Assembly: GCF_000769115.1 (NCBI RefSeq)
Contig: NZ_JQZV01000001.1
Span: 96,001 to 160,000, forward strand
Source of the DNA: Porphyromonas canoris
GTDB taxonomy: Bacteria; Bacteroidota; Bacteroidia; Bacteroidales; Porphyromonadaceae
Length of the DNA: 64,000 bases
Direction: 5' to 3'
Position 1 is the first letter of the stretch; each line of letters begins with the position of its first letter. A model generated the notes under the pieces. The model had not been told where the DNA came from and searched no databases. It saw only the letters and a program-made list of their open reading frames with translations. This document shows, piece by piece, positions 48,186 to 56,646 of this stretch. The position numbers were made by a program, and so were the translations under genes.

Positions 48186-48441
48186 GATGAAAAATTGGGG
48201 TAACGATATAATGTTTATAAACGGAAGCAATGTAGCATTTATTTTGGAGATAATTATCAACCTGAAAAACGATAATTACTAAACCGGAGAACGGTAATTA
48301 CTAAACCGAGAAATGGTAATTACTAAACCGGAGAATGGTAATTACTAAACCGAGAAATGGTAATTACTAAATTGGAGAACGGTAATTACTAAACCGAGAA
48401 ATGGTAATTACTAAATTGGAGAACGGTAATTACTGAAAGTA
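48186..48441. other. Region between hexosaminidase start and Tricorn stop
   Basis: 256 bp; 168 bp are the 22-bp array, which begins 85 bp upstream of the hexosaminidase ATG. No consensus promoter was identified in the remaining AT-rich 85 bp. Confidence 0.6.
48271..48438. repeat. 22-bp tandem repeat array upstream of the hexosaminidase gene
   Basis: Seven full units plus a partial eighth start at 48271, 48293, 48315, 48337, 48359, 48381, 48403 and 48425. Each begins GGTAATTACTAAA (first unit GATAATTACT). Two unit types strictly alternate: odd units end in CCGGAGAAC/T or TTGGAGAAC, even units in CCGAGAAAT. This implies amplification as 44-bp dimers. No spacers are present, so it is not a CRISPR array. 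Confidence 0.95.
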
Positions 48442-51400
48442 TTACTTCTTATTCAATTGCTCTTGGAGAGTCTTCACTGCTGCACGCAGCTGTTGATCGT
48501 CATCGACAAGGTATTGTTCCGGTGTATTATAAACCAAAACATCCGGTTCGAGCTGTACGTTTTCCAGCGGTTTGCCATCCAAATCGGAGCATGTTACCTG
48601 CGGAATACCGAAGACCAAAGTAGGATCTATCTGGCTTTCCCACCATACGGCAGTCATGGTTCCCGGTACGGGCGCACCGATCAGCTTGCCCAATCCGAGC
48701 GTCTTATAGACATAAGGGAAGCCGTGAGCGTTGGAGTAGTTGCCCTCGCTCATGAGTACGGCAGACGGTTTGGTCCACTGAGCGAAAGGATCGGAGCCGA
48801 TATATGTGCCACGAGGCGTGAATCGGGAATAAACCTTTCCGCTCAAAAGGATAGCCAAATCTTCATGCAGCCAGCCGCCACCATTGAAACGGGTGTCCAC
48901 GATAACGGCATCGCAATGACGATATTTACCCAAAAGCTCCTTGTACATCTTGCGGAACGACGGGCTGTTCATCCCCTGAATATGGATGTAAGCGATGCGT
49001 CCGTTCGACCATTTATTGACCATTTCGGCACGCTTCTCTACCCAGCGTCTGTATAGAAGTCCGTTCTCTGCCGATTGTGAGATGAGACGGACGTACTCTT
49101 CCGTTACCTTTCCGCTCTTTGTATCCTCGATGGTGAGAAGTACGTGCTTTCCGACTTTGACCTTTCCGCTACTTGGATTCTTGATGGTAAGAAGTACGCG
49201 CTTTCCGACTTTGCCGTTGAAGTAGTGCTCTATCGGAACATTGCGTAGGATCTTTTCGCCATCTATGCTTTCGATGATAGCTCCGGGCTTGGCATTGCTC
49301 GCTGCATTCTTGAGAGGACTGCCCGGCATTACCTCTGCAATCTTGAGCCCGTCGCCTGTATAAGATTCGTCATAGAACAGACCAAGACTTGCCGTAATCT
49401 GTGCAGAGACGGGAGCTCCGTATCTTGCACCGGTGTGAGAAGCATTGAGCTCGCCAAGAATTTCGGACATCAGCTCGGCAAAGTCGTAGTTGTTGTTGAT
49501 GTAAGGCAAGAACTTTCCATAGTTCGCAGAGTACATTGCCCAATCCACGCCATGAAGATTGACGTCGTAGAACTTATCCTGTACCTGCTGTACCATGTGG
49601 CGGTAAATATACTCACGCTCCTGTGTCTTACGAAGTTCGTATGGCGCAGAGAATGTTACAGGAGTCTGCTTGGTTCCGTCGATCTTCTTGATACCTGCGG
49701 AAGTAGCCACGAAAAGTGTGGTACCATTCTTACCCATGAACAGAGAACCGGATCCGATGTTGGGGATAAGTACTTTGGTAGAACCTTCGACAAGATTGAT
49801 TTCGTACAGATTGAACGCATTGTCTACAAGACCAATATAGTAAAGGATTTCTCCCTTTGGCTCTATAACATAATCTGTCTGTATTCCGGACGTTCTGGTA
49901 AGACGAACAGTGAGATAATCTCTGTCTTCAAGCTGGAATACCAAAGGCTTTTCGGTCTTTTTCTCTTTATCGTCTTTCTTGGCTTTGGACTTTTTGTTCT
50001 TATCCGCACTCTTTTCGTCTTCTTTCTTCTTATCGACATCAGAAATCTCTGTCTTTGCCAATTCGCGCTCTTCTTTAGAACGGATAAACTGATCGTACGC
50101 TTCTCTATCCAAGAACATCAAATAGATGTCTCGCTCTGCTCCCCAGCTACCATGGCTTCTATAACCGGATCTGTCCGAAGAGAAAAGAACTGCTTTACCT
50201 CCAAGTACAAATCGTCCTCTGATATCAGAGTAACCACTCTCAGTAAGGTTGTGCACCGTTCCACTACCATCTGCTTTGAAGATAGCAACGTCTTTATTGT
50301 TCCAACCACCAACGCCGATATAGTTCGTTATAATCCACTTGGAATCCGGACTCCACTCAAACCACTGATCACCGTCCGAATAGGAATAGTCGAACACTTT
50401 GTCCTTTATCAATCGCTCTTTATTTGTGGCAAGATTAAGCACCACAATAGCCGAACGATCTCTTAGGAAAGCAATCTCTTTGCCATCAGGACTGAACTTT
50501 GGATCAAAAGAGGGATACGGACTATCTGTCAACTGAGTCTCTTTCAACTCCCTGGCATAAGTAAAGCTCTTGTCATCTTTACGGACCAGTTCTGTCATGA
50601 AAAGATCCCACTTGCCGTTGCGTTCGGAAGCATAAACAATCTTTCTGCCATCGGGACTGAATGTAATGTTTCTTTCTTGTTGAGGAGTATTGGTGATACG
50701 CTTTGTGGTTTTGTAGTCTACAGATGTTACGTAAACCTCTCCACGAACAACCATTGCAATCTCTTTATTATCCGGAGAAAGTGCCATACTGCTGAGACCG
50801 GATGAGAGATTAAAATGCTGCACTTCCGGAGTTGTATAGTCCGCTACGATCTCAATATCAACCTTTCGAGGCTGCCCACCCACAGGCATATAATAGAGTT
50901 CGCCATTCCAGGAGAAAGAGAGATTGCCCAAGCGGTCTGCAGACATATAGCGCACAGGATGATGCTTAAACGTGGTAAGCTGAACATCCTTTCCTCCGGC
51001 GAGTGCACGCTTGTAGATATTGAGTGTTCCATCCTTCTCGGATGTATAGTAGAAAGCATCTTCATTTGCCACCCACTGTGCATTGCGGTCTTCTCCCACA
51101 AAAGATGTGATCTTCTTATACTCTCCGTCTTTGCTGTAAAGCCAAATATCTCTCGTTACAGATGAGGTGTGATGCTTGCGGAATGGATCTTCATACCCTT
51201 TTCTATCTGTATAGAGGATTTTTCCATCTCTGATAGATGGTTCTTCCATGGTAATGGCACTGAACATCTTGGCTCTACCTCCTGTAACAGGAATAGTATA
51301 AAGCTGAGAGAAGACTCCCGTTGGGAACAGTCCGACCTCTTTTGCAGGACGGATATTGGCACGATAAATAACGTTATGATTGCCGTCAAAAGCAACAGGA

Positions 51401-51738
51401 ATTTCCGAAGAAGAGTTAAACGTAAGGCGTTTGGCCTGTCCTCCTTGCGAAGTAGTAAGATAGACATTCATCGCGCCCTCACGATCCGAAGCAAATGCAA
51501 GGTTCTTGCTGTCCGGAGACCATACCGGAGCTGTATCGTAAGAGGGATTGGAGGTAATCTGTGTGGCGCGTCCTCCGGAAACAGGGACAGTGAAAATATC
51601 CCCCTTGTAAGTAAATGCAATGGTCCGACCATCGGGCGAAAGTGCCGTTTGACGCACCCACATCGGAGCCTCTTGAGCAGAAGCAAAAGCACTCAAGCCT
51701 AAACCGGCGAGTAGAGATAATGCAATCTTTCTTTTCAT
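48442..51738 (-). CDS. Tricorn-like protease (WD40/TolB propeller, PDZ, S41)
   Basis: 1098 residues from MKRKIALSLLAGLGLSAFASA (signal peptide). The N-terminal TolB/WD-like propellers (repeated SPDGRxIAF-type blades; SPDSKNLAFASDREG) are followed by a Lys/Glu-rich low-complexity linker (about 565-600), a second propeller, a helical core with LGELNASHTG, a PDZ domain, and the S41 core with VDTRFNGGGWLHEDLA and SEGNYSNAHGFPYVY supplying the nucleophilic Ser. It cleaves peptides, probably in the periplasm. Within the PDZ part an 18-residue segment is tandemly duplicated (49106-49213). A long antisense frame inside it is a shadow. Confidence 0.93.
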   Translation of the reverse strand: MKRKIALSLLAGLGLSAFASAQEAPMWVRQTALSPDGRTIAFTYKGDIFTVPVSGGRATQITSNPSYDTAPVWSPDSKNLAFASDREGAMNVYLTTSQGGQAKRLTFNSSSEIPVAFDGNHNVIYRANIRPAKEVGLFPTGVFSQLYTIPVTGGRAKMFSAITMEEPSIRDGKILYTDRKGYEDPFRKHHTSSVTRDIWLYSKDGEYKKITSFVGEDRNAQWVANEDAFYYTSEKDGTLNIYKRALAGGKDVQLTTFKHHPVRYMSADRLGNLSFSWNGELYYMPVGGQPRKVDIEIVADYTTPEVQHFNLSSGLSSMALSPDNKEIAMVVRGEVYVTSVDYKTTKRITNTPQQERNITFSPDGRKIVYASERNGKWDLFMTELVRKDDKSFTYARELKETQLTDSPYPSFDPKFSPDGKEIAFLRDRSAIVVLNLATNKERLIKDKVFDYSYSDGDQWFEWSPDSKWIITNYIGVGGWNNKDVAIFKADGSGTVHNLTESGYSDIRGRFVLGGKAVLFSSDRSGYRSHGSWGAERDIYLMFLDREAYDQFIRSKEERELAKTEISDVDKKKEDEKSADKNKKSKAKKDDKEKKTEKPLVFQLEDRDYLTVRLTRTSGIQTDYVIEPKGEILYYIGLVDNAFNLYEINLVEGSTKVLIPNIGSGSLFMGKNGTTLFVATSAGIKKIDGTKQTPVTFSAPYELRKTQEREYIYRHMVQQVQDKFYDVNLHGVDWAMYSANYGKFLPYINNNYDFAELMSEILGELNASHTGARYGAPVSAQITASLGLFYDESYTGDGLKIAEVMPGSPLKNAASNAKPGAIIESIDGEKILRNVPIEHYFNGKVGKRVLLTIKNPSSGKVKVGKHVLLTIEDTKSGKVTEEYVRLISQSAENGLLYRRWVEKRAEMVNKWSNGRIAYIHIQGMNSPSFRKMYKELLGKYRHCDAVIVDTRFNGGGWLHEDLAILLSGKVYSRFTPRGTYIGSDPFAQWTKPSAVLMSEGNYSNAHGFPYVYKTLGLGKLIGAPVPGTMTAVWWESQIDPTLVFGIPQVTCSDLDGKPLENVQLEPDVLVYNTPEQYLVDDDQQLRAAVKTLQEQLNKK
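49106..49213 (-). repeat. 54-bp in-frame tandem duplication inside the Tricorn gene
   Basis: Two adjacent 54-bp units start at 49106 and 49160; both begin ACCTTTCCGCT and end CTTTCCGACTTTG. The encoded 18-residue copies are VGKRVLLTIKNPSSGKVK and VGKHVLLTIEDTKSGKVT. The reading frame is kept. Confidence 0.93.
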
Positions 51739-51781
51739 AAGAGTGTTATTGTTAAAGTATAAGTATGTGTTAATGCCTTGT

Positions 51782-52231
51782 TTAGAACAGGGCAACAAAA
51801 AAGTCTACAATCTGCTGCCAAACCAGATAACGCACAAGTTTTCCGGCAAGCATAAACAGCGCAACGCTCCAAACATTGGCACGAAGAAGACCAAGAGCTA
51901 TTGCAAAAAAGTCTCCCACTCCGGGTAGAAATGCCCAAAAGCCCATCCAACTGCCTCGACCTTGAAGCCATGTAGTTATCTTCTCCAGACGTTGCGGATT
52001 TACTCGGAGATACTTAATAATCCACTCCTTCTTCCCTTGCGCTCCAAGCCAATAGCAACTCATACCTCCAAGCCAATTACCCAGGGTTGCAGCAACAATG
52101 CACATCCAATAGTCCGAACCGGCAAGCAATACTCCGGAGAGTACCACTTCGCTCGAAAAGGGTAGGATGGTAGCTGCAAGAAATGCGGCAATGAATACTC
52201 CCAAGTATCCGTATTCTATGAGAAAGTCCAT
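51782..52231 (-). CDS. YqaA-family membrane protein (DedA/SNARE-associated superfamily)
   Basis: 149 residues from MDFLIEYGYLGVFIAAFLAATILPFSSE, the usual YqaA N-terminus; the frame is open for 45 further codons upstream but those overlap the next gene. It has about four membrane helices and the family segments GNWLGGMSCYWLGAQGK and LQGRGSWMGFWAFLPGVGDFFAIALGLLR. Members of this superfamily are linked to lipid scrambling or flipping; the role here is not established. The start overlaps the DUF6427 stop by 16 bp. Confidence 0.9.
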   Translation of the reverse strand: MDFLIEYGYLGVFIAAFLAATILPFSSEVVLSGVLLAGSDYWMCIVAATLGNWLGGMSCYWLGAQGKKEWIIKYLRVNPQRLEKITTWLQGRGSWMGFWAFLPGVGDFFAIALGLLRANVWSVALFMLAGKLVRYLVWQQIVDFFVALF

Positions 52232-53148
52232 GTTGTATTCAATAAATTTTGTACGCAGGAATAAAGCAAAAAGAGATATGGTAGCAATATCAAAGTGCGT
52301 AAGATCATACTTTTGGCTTGAGTCAGACAATATCCCGAAAGTATAGAGGTATAGAATGCACAGCAAAGGTACAGAGATGCCCCCTCAGGCTCATAAAGGA
52401 GATGAGCGATATAGAGAAGGATAACCAAACGAATGTGTATATCAATGGTAATCCGCTGTCTCTCCAAAGATCTTGGCAGCATTCCGGTTGTTTGCACCAC
52501 TATCATAATGATAAGCGCAATCAGAGGAAGCTCCCTCAAGAGAAACTGTTGAGAAAATATCCGGTAGGATTGGAGATTCTTCACTAAATCGCCCGGTAAA
52601 AGAAGGTAATGAACTACACTATCCTTTAGAACCTCTATACCGGAGAAGATATATATAATCAGAGCAGAACACCAAAATATGGAGAAGATCCCCAAAATAA
52701 GTGCCCCTATCTGTTTTTTATGCAGAAGTTCCAATCGCCTAAGTACCCTAAAAATAATAGGAAGCAGGATAAAGAAGACCGGATGGATATGAGCAAGCAG
52801 GGCAATGAAGATTCCCGTGTCAAACATCGCAACTACTCTCTGCTTGCGGCCATAACTATTCAGACCTATCTCTACAAAGAAGAGTAAAAAATATGTACTT
52901 AACAAGGAGAGAGTCCAGACCGAAATATCCCTAAAAACAGCACCGGCAAGGAGTGTAAACAACAGAGGAACGACAAATGCCTGAGAGCGTCCTCCGTAGT
53001 ATATCAGTCCGTGCCGGCGCACAAAAAACAGGGTCAAAACAAACACAATACCAAGCACCCACGGAGTAAGAAACTCGTAAGTAGAAAAGCAAAAACGAAT
53101 CTGTTCTAAAGCTTTTTGTGCCGGTAAAGCGATGTTTGTTATGTCCAA
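52216..53148 (-). CDS. DUF6427-like polytopic membrane protein
   Basis: 310 residues with roughly nine membrane helices. Pattern resembling the DUF6427 family of Bacteroidetes: an early RRHGLIYYGGRSQAFVVPLLF, then GLNSYGRKQRVVAMFDTGIFIALLAHIHP. Function unknown. It overlaps purD by 10 bp at its start and yqaA by 16 bp at its end, so it is probably translated with both. Confidence 0.75.
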   Translation of the reverse strand: MDITNIALPAQKALEQIRFCFSTYEFLTPWVLGIVFVLTLFFVRRHGLIYYGGRSQAFVVPLLFTLLAGAVFRDISVWTLSLLSTYFLLFFVEIGLNSYGRKQRVVAMFDTGIFIALLAHIHPVFFILLPIIFRVLRRLELLHKKQIGALILGIFSIFWCSALIIYIFSGIEVLKDSVVHYLLLPGDLVKNLQSYRIFSQQFLLRELPLIALIIMIVVQTTGMLPRSLERQRITIDIHIRLVILLYIAHLLYEPEGASLYLCCAFYTSILSGYCLTQAKSMILRTLILLPYLFLLYSCVQNLLNTTWTFS

Positions 53149-54452
53149 GGTATCAAATCTTTTCCTATATCGGATCTATTATACTTGTCTGTAAAAGAGA
53201 TTAACGATGTGGCTCGATAGCTCTTATCCAATGCCTTCTGAAGCGTAGGGGCTATGCCGGTACATGCCAACACTCGTCCTCCTGAAGATAGAAGTTTACC
53301 GTCTGCTCCTTTAGTACCGGCATGGAAGACAACCACTCCGTCTCCATTTTCTGCCGACTCTATTCCGGCAATCTCGTATCCTGTTTTATATTCTTCCGGA
53401 TACCCCCCGCTGGTCATGACAACAGTGGTGGCATACTCCGCAATCTCTTCCAATGATCCGGAAGACAACGTTTGGTCTTTCAGTTTGATAAGATGTGGCA
53501 GAAGATCTTCTCCAATTCTCGGCATTACCACTTCCGTTTCGGGATCTCCCATTCTGCAGTTGTACTCTATCACATAAGGGTCTTTCCCCTCACAGATCAT
53601 CAAGCCGATAAAAACAAAGCCCTTATAGTCCAACCCCTCTCGGTTGAGTCCCTCTATGGTAGGGCATACCACCTGTTCCTCTATACGCTTTTTGAGTTCC
53701 GAAGAGAGGAATGGAACGGGAGACACAGCACCCATCCCTCCGGTATTGAGGCCTTTATCTCCATCGCCGATACGCTTGTAATCTTTGGCATAAGGCAGCA
53801 ACATATAGCCTTTGCCATCGGTCAAGACAAAGCAGGAACACTCTATACCGGAAAGATACTGCTCTATCACAACCTTATTTCCGGCGTTCCCAAACTTTCC
53901 GGTAAGCATCTCCCGAAGTTCTTTAAGAGCTTCTTCTAAGGAAGATAAGATCAATACCCCTTTACCGGCAGCCAGTCCATCTGCTTTTAGTACATAGGGA
54001 GCAGAAAGAGATGCTAAAAATGCTTCTCCCTGCGCTATGTTTTCAGAAGTTACGGTAAGATACTTTGCCGTCGGGATGCCATATTTCTGCATAAACTCTT
54101 TTGCAAAATCTTTGCTTCCTTCAAGCATTGCACCTTTAGCGGATGGTCCTATGATATGAAGCCCTTCAAGCTCTTTTTTCTGCTTGAGGAAGTCAACCAA
54201 ACCATCCACAAGAGGTTGCTCCGGACCTATGACCACAACATCAATATCCTTCTCTTGTATAGCAGAGCAGATGGCATTAAAGTCGGAAAGCTTTATATCC
54301 AACTTCTCTATACCGTTTCTTTCCGTTCCATTTCCGGGAGCGAGGTACAGATGGTCTGCCAAAGGACTTTGTCTCAGTTTCCATGCAAGAGCATCTTCTC
54401 TACCTCCACTACCGAGAACAAGCATGTTGTGCTTTGTTTTTGCCTGACTCAT
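53139..54452 (-). CDS. purD: Phosphoribosylamine--glycine ligase
   Basis: 437 residues; ATP-grasp enzyme for the second step of purine synthesis (GAR synthetase). Motifs: VLGSGGREDALAWKL at the N-terminus, VVIGPEQPLVDGLVDF, VLKADGLAAGKGVLIL (ATP-grasp), LNTGGMGAVSPVPF and VIEYNCRMGDPETEVVMPR. Slightly longer than the usual ~425. Overlaps the DPP IV gene stop as ATGA at 54449-54452 and the DUF6427 gene by 10 bp. Confidence 0.97.
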   Translation of the reverse strand: MSQAKTKHNMLVLGSGGREDALAWKLRQSPLADHLYLAPGNGTERNGIEKLDIKLSDFNAICSAIQEKDIDVVVIGPEQPLVDGLVDFLKQKKELEGLHIIGPSAKGAMLEGSKDFAKEFMQKYGIPTAKYLTVTSENIAQGEAFLASLSAPYVLKADGLAAGKGVLILSSLEEALKELREMLTGKFGNAGNKVVIEQYLSGIECSCFVLTDGKGYMLLPYAKDYKRIGDGDKGLNTGGMGAVSPVPFLSSELKKRIEEQVVCPTIEGLNREGLDYKGFVFIGLMICEGKDPYVIEYNCRMGDPETEVVMPRIGEDLLPHLIKLKDQTLSSGSLEEIAEYATTVVMTSGGYPEEYKTGYEIAGIESAENGDGVVVFHAGTKGADGKLLSSGGRVLACTGIAPTLQKALDKSYRATSLISFTDKYNRSDIGKDLIPWT

Positions 54453-56611
54453 TTCCGTATATTTTTAAGATGATCATCAAAATATCTGGAGATCGTAAAG
54501 TACAAGTGTACTCTTTGAGGACCTCGAACATTGTGTTCATGTCCCGGATAGACCATGTAGTCCGGATATGTTCCGGCATCTACTGCTGCTCGTACAAATT
54601 GTATGCTGTGTTGCCAAACCACGGTAGGATCAAGGTCTCCATGTATAAGGAGTAGCCTGCCTTTAAGATCGCCTGCTCTTTTAAGAAGATTGTTGGTATT
54701 GTATCCTTCCGGATTGCTTTGAGGTGTATCCATATAACGCTCCCCATACATCACTTCGTACATAGACCAATCCATGACCGGTCCACCGGCAACACCCACC
54801 TTAAAGATATCCGAGTGTGTCAGCATAAGGTTTGTAGTCATAAACCCTCCATAACTCCAGCCGTGTACTCCAATCCTATCCGGATCGACGAAAGGAAGAG
54901 AAAGAAGATACTCCACACCTTTCATCTGATCTGCCATCTCTACTTCTCCAAGTCGTCTGAACGTAACGTTTTCAAACTCCAATCCTCTATTGGCTGAACC
55001 TCTACTATCCACCGTAAATACAACATATCCATTTTGTGCCATGAATATATCCCATCCACGATTCAGGCTATTCCATGAATTTGTTACAAGTTGGGCGTGA
55101 GGACCTCCATATACATAAACAATTGCAGGAAGCTTCTCCCCTGGTTTGATGTCTTTAGGATAAGTGATCTTATAGTGAAGGTCATACTTCCCCGAAGCAT
55201 CTTTTATGATACCTCTTTCTACATTGGGCAAGCGAAAATCTGAGATAGGGTTCTCACTCTTGAAGAATGTCTCTTTTTTCCACTTGTTACCTTTGAGTGT
55301 ATAAATATCTTCCTGACCGGGAATAGTTTGAGAAGAGAATCGGTCGAAGATTGCCGTAAGTCCCGGATTGAATAGAGCAGTATGATATGCAGGAACGGAA
55401 GTGATCAGCTCCATCTTTCCACTCGGGATGGCTACACGAGCAACTTGTCTTTCCGTCGGATTATTGATATTGCAGGTAAAGTAGGCATACTTATGATCTG
55501 CGGACAATCCGTGAAAATCGGTAATCTCCCACTCTCCTTTAGTAAGTTGTTTGCTCTTAGCTCCATTCTTGGTAAACAGGATAAGATGCTTAAATCCGTT
55601 GTTTCGGGAAAGTCTGAGAAAGCTGTCCTGTTTCTTGCTATTCAGAGGGATAATAGGATCTGAAGGCTCTATATACTTTGGATGAGTCTCCTGAAGGATT
55701 TCTCTCACCTTTTCTCCAGTACGGACATCATACATCACCAAAGAGCAGTGGTTCTGTTCCCTGTTCACCTCATCTATATAAAGGTATCTGTCGTCCGGGC
55801 TCCAGGCAAGATTGGTAAAATATCTGTCCTCCGGTGCACCGGTCTTTAAGTAGATGGTCTTTTGGCTTTCAAGATCATATATTCCTACCGTAACATGATG
55901 GCTCGCCATCCCTGCCATGGGATACTTTATAGGAGTATGCTCCGATATTCTTGCTGCCGTATTTACCAACGGATAGTCTGTAACCATGCTCTGATCCATT
56001 CTGTAAAAAGCAAGAAGACGTCCGCCGGGAGACCAGAACATACCATCATTTATTCCGAACTCGTTACGATGAGGCACCTCACCATAGACCACTTCTCGCG
56101 ATCCATCCGGAGTGATCTCTTGTGGTTCGGCATCGGGATAGATGATATATACTTTATGGTTGGCACTCTGAGATATTGCGCCCTTCTCTGTCGAGTGATA
56201 GAGCTTATCCCCTCCCGGCACACTCCTGTACTTTGCCAGTATCTGTTTCCCGTCATTGGAGATATGATAAACGAAAGAGGGGTGATATGCTATGAGATAA
56301 GAGCCTTTTGCCCCTGGGGAGATGGCATACGGCATCTCCTCTTCCCCAGTCAAAGATTTCCAGCTGTCGGGGGTCAGGAATGGTCGATGTTTGCTCACAT
56401 CGGAAAGTGGAGCAGCTACCCAGATATTATCTCTCTTATAGATAAAATGAGTATTGGTAAGCAGAGGACGTGCTGTGCTTTCCGGCACTATCGTGTGAGA
56501 CTCTTTTCCTCCCGGAATAAGTTGATCCAACGTAAACGTTTTCATCTGTGCTGTGGCTTTTCCGCCTAAAAGCAGTATCAAAAGTAGAGATACGCTCAGG
56601 GTCTTTTTCAT
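54449..56611 (-). CDS. Dipeptidyl peptidase IV (S9B)
   Basis: 720 residues with a signal peptide (MKKTLSVSLLLILLLGGKATAQ). The N-terminal beta-propeller includes the substrate-N-terminus-binding EVPHRNEFGINDGMFWSPGG region. The C-terminal alpha/beta-hydrolase domain has the triad: Ser in HGWSYGGFMTTNLM, Asp in IHGDLDPTVVWQHS and His in PGHEHNVRGP. It removes Xaa-Pro dipeptides, feeding a peptide-fermenting metabolism; the P. gingivalis homologue is a virulence factor. It is 35 bp after the THUMP methyltransferase gene and couples to purD. Confidence 0.95.
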   Translation of the reverse strand: MKKTLSVSLLLILLLGGKATAQMKTFTLDQLIPGGKESHTIVPESTARPLLTNTHFIYKRDNIWVAAPLSDVSKHRPFLTPDSWKSLTGEEEMPYAISPGAKGSYLIAYHPSFVYHISNDGKQILAKYRSVPGGDKLYHSTEKGAISQSANHKVYIIYPDAEPQEITPDGSREVVYGEVPHRNEFGINDGMFWSPGGRLLAFYRMDQSMVTDYPLVNTAARISEHTPIKYPMAGMASHHVTVGIYDLESQKTIYLKTGAPEDRYFTNLAWSPDDRYLYIDEVNREQNHCSLVMYDVRTGEKVREILQETHPKYIEPSDPIIPLNSKKQDSFLRLSRNNGFKHLILFTKNGAKSKQLTKGEWEITDFHGLSADHKYAYFTCNINNPTERQVARVAIPSGKMELITSVPAYHTALFNPGLTAIFDRFSSQTIPGQEDIYTLKGNKWKKETFFKSENPISDFRLPNVERGIIKDASGKYDLHYKITYPKDIKPGEKLPAIVYVYGGPHAQLVTNSWNSLNRGWDIFMAQNGYVVFTVDSRGSANRGLEFENVTFRRLGEVEMADQMKGVEYLLSLPFVDPDRIGVHGWSYGGFMTTNLMLTHSDIFKVGVAGGPVMDWSMYEVMYGERYMDTPQSNPEGYNTNNLLKRAGDLKGRLLLIHGDLDPTVVWQHSIQFVRAAVDAGTYPDYMVYPGHEHNVRGPQRVHLYFTISRYFDDHLKNIRK

Positions 56612-56646
56612 CTTCTCTTAAAATGTTTGGATATATGACTTGTCTG

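Noticed and set aside
48271..48438. CRISPR array
   Set aside because: Units are directly adjacent with no spacers and no cas genes are in the window; it is a simple tandem array.
49435..50466. 343-codon plus-strand frame inside the Tricorn gene
   Set aside because: Antisense shadow of a well-supported gene; no recognisable motifs. The same holds for the 282-codon frame at 38162-39010 opposite the PBP4 gene.
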